Shown: positions 33,525 to 34,419 of the stretch, one piece after another
Numbering within the stretch: the first letter of the stretch is position 1
Layout: every line of letters starts with the position of its first letter
DNA from: Rhodospirillaceae bacterium
Lineage (GTDB): Bacteria > Pseudomonadota > Alphaproteobacteria > UBA6615
DNA: 34,419 nucleotides
Direction of reading: 5' to 3'
NCBI GenBank assembly: GCA_018667335.1
Contig: JABIVD010000057.1
Coordinates: 1-34,419 of the forward strand
Position numbers and translations under genes: made by a program
Notes under the pieces: model-generated
The model's database searches: none
What the model was told of the DNA's origin: nothing
The model's input: only the letters and a program-made list of their open reading frames with translations

Positions 33525-33607
33525 TCATGGCCGGGCTCGACCCGGTTGTCTCTTGTGTGCAATTGGGGTTTGGCGACGGAGATGCCCGGATCAAGTCCGG
33601 GCATGAC
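33525..33607. repeat. REPIN-like inverted pair of palindromes
   Basis: A variant copy (33525-33549, arms CCGGG/CCCGG with GTCATGG in front) faces a standard copy (33582-33604, ATGCCCGGA-TCAAG-TCCGGGCAT, then GACGGT) in opposite orientation, about 33 bases apart. Two other single copies lie at 13007 and 14826. In REPIN families such pairs are moved by a RAYT transposase; none is seen in this window. Confidence 0.75.
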
Positions 33608-33682
33608 GGTGCTGCGGGATTGTAGGTGGTGCCGCGGTCCAGGCTTGTGGCGGGTGTTGCCGCGAAACCTCGTTTCCAGTGT

Positions 33683-33711
33683 TTGCAAAGCCGCACCGGG
33701 CGTTGTATGAA
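33683..33711 (+). promoter_or_regulatory. promoter of tRNA-Pro
   Basis: TTGCAA (33683-33688) and TATGAA (33706-33711) are separated by exactly 17 bases and stand 9 bases before the tRNA 5' end, a near-consensus housekeeping promoter. Confidence 0.75.
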
Positions 33712-33720
33712 ATCCGCCGT

Positions 33721-33797
33721 CGGGAAGTAGCTCAGCCTGGTAGAGCACTACGTTCGGGACGTAGGGGCCGGAGGTTCGAATCCTCTCTTCCCGACCA
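33721..33797 (+). tRNA. tRNA-Pro (CGG)
   Basis: 77 bases with encoded CCA. The acceptor CGGGAAG pairs perfectly with CTTCCCG. The D-arm is AGCTC..GAGC, the anticodon stem CTACG/CGTAG encloses TTCGGGA (anticodon CGG), and the T-arm carries GGTTCGAAT. It reads proline codon CCG, common in this GC-rich genome. The sequence beyond it changes to an AT-rich composition. Confidence 0.97.
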
Positions 33798-34419
33798 ATT
33801 TTCTACAATTCCAACTCCACAGATTGTCAGTCCCGCCATTCCGGCGCGGCGACGGGCGTCCAGCAGCTTTTCGCAGGTTAACGCGCTGTCTACGGCGGCG
33901 TCAGGAAGCCGTACTACGATAAAAAGTTAAGCTATGCAGACACTCTGTCCTGCTTGTTCCACATCCTTGGTTGATATTGATCCCAAGATTCTACACCCAC
34001 CTGAATTCAATGTGAATCGGTCATTCAGTGGCACAAATTTGGTACAAGGATTGTCGGCTCTGTGGGTGTTGTCGTTGGATGCCCAGCCATCTCTGGATGG
34101 GACGACAAACCGCTGAGGTGGGGGGACAAAATTGACTGTCATTAACCGATTTATAAATAGGGCCGGTCATTTTTAAGTCAGTGTAACAATTATCATTCTG
34201 CGAAAAAGGTATCCGCCACCAAAAGCACCTTCTCCACTGATCAAAAATCGGCGACCCCGCCAAAAAATCACAGCCCACACCAAAATATATAGATATATGC
34301 CAGCTGGCTTACTCAGCCAGATTTGAGGGCGTGTTCATCATTGCCCATTAGTTGGCATTCTTAACGACAATTGAAACCCGAAGCATCTGCCTTGGCGACG
34401 CAGCTAATCGGAGGCTTTG
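33798..34419. other. AT-rich stretch after tRNA-Pro, no convincing gene
   Basis: About 620 bases without a supportable gene. Its first 120 bases still look GC-rich; after about 33910 the composition drops sharply (34141-34200 has 19 G or C of 60 by my count). Two short ORFs (33934-34116 plus, 33927-34142 minus) lack ribosome-binding sites and known motifs. A small hairpin CTGGCT/AGCCAG lies at 34304-34320. The last bases hold GGAGG (34410-34414), a possible ribosome-binding site for a plus-strand gene just outside the window. Confidence 0.6.

Noticed and set aside
33927-34142. 71-codon minus-strand ORF and 60-codon plus-strand ORF (33934-34116) in the AT-rich tail
   Set aside because: Neither has a ribosome-binding site or a known motif; the single CxxC in the plus ORF is not enough for a zinc ribbon.

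Overview
The window looks like a chromosomal segment of a GC-rich alphaproteobacterium. The OPRT, HspQ, TRAP-TAXI and S21 proteins are alphaproteobacterial in style, and the short palindromes carrying ATGCCCGG..CCGGGCAT are typical of that class. I cannot name the genus. Nothing resembles a prophage or a CRISPR array. The last ~600 bases, after a tRNA-Pro gene, are clearly more AT-rich and may be the edge of an acquired element.

Region 1 (1-9024): a truncated rpsU on the minus strand, then eight tightly packed plus-strand genes that look like one operon. They encode a low-complexity exported protein, an outer-membrane-type lipoprotein, a single-pass helical protein with a PEGA-like end, a single-pass protein with PEGA-like repeats and a SUMF1/FGE-like domain, a tiny exported peptide, a MotA/TolQ/ExbB-type proton channel subunit, and two single-pass von Willebrand A proteins whose N-terminal helix is MotB/ExbD-like. 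Together they suggest a proton-motive-force-driven envelope machine that I cannot match to a named system. It is the best candidate here for an undescribed system.

Region 2 (9078-17077): a DUF4142 plus cupredoxin pair with a divergent AraC regulator; an oligopeptide-type ABC importer lacking its ATPases (binding protein and two permeases); pyrE; and two proteins of unknown role, one with an SH3 domain.

Region 3 (17074-22558, minus strand): a complete HAAT (Liv-type) ABC importer, with LivM and LivG fused into one protein. It is preceded by a clear TPP riboswitch, so it probably imports thiamine or a thiamine precursor rather than branched-chain amino acids. HspQ and a PaaI-type thioesterase lie upstream.

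Region 4 (22696-33513): a catabolic and transport region with a class I aminotransferase, a DenD-like dehydrogenase, apt, an RpiR regulator, a class III aminotransferase, a TAXI-type TRAP transporter (binding protein, hairpin, fused permease), a TeaD-like UspA protein and a GMC oxidoreductase. GAAAC-containing palindromes near the regulator and the transporter suggest a small RpiR regulon for an unknown substrate.

Region 5 (33514-34419): a REPIN-like inverted pair of palindromes, a tRNA-Pro(CGG) gene with a good promoter, and an AT-rich tail with no convincing gene.
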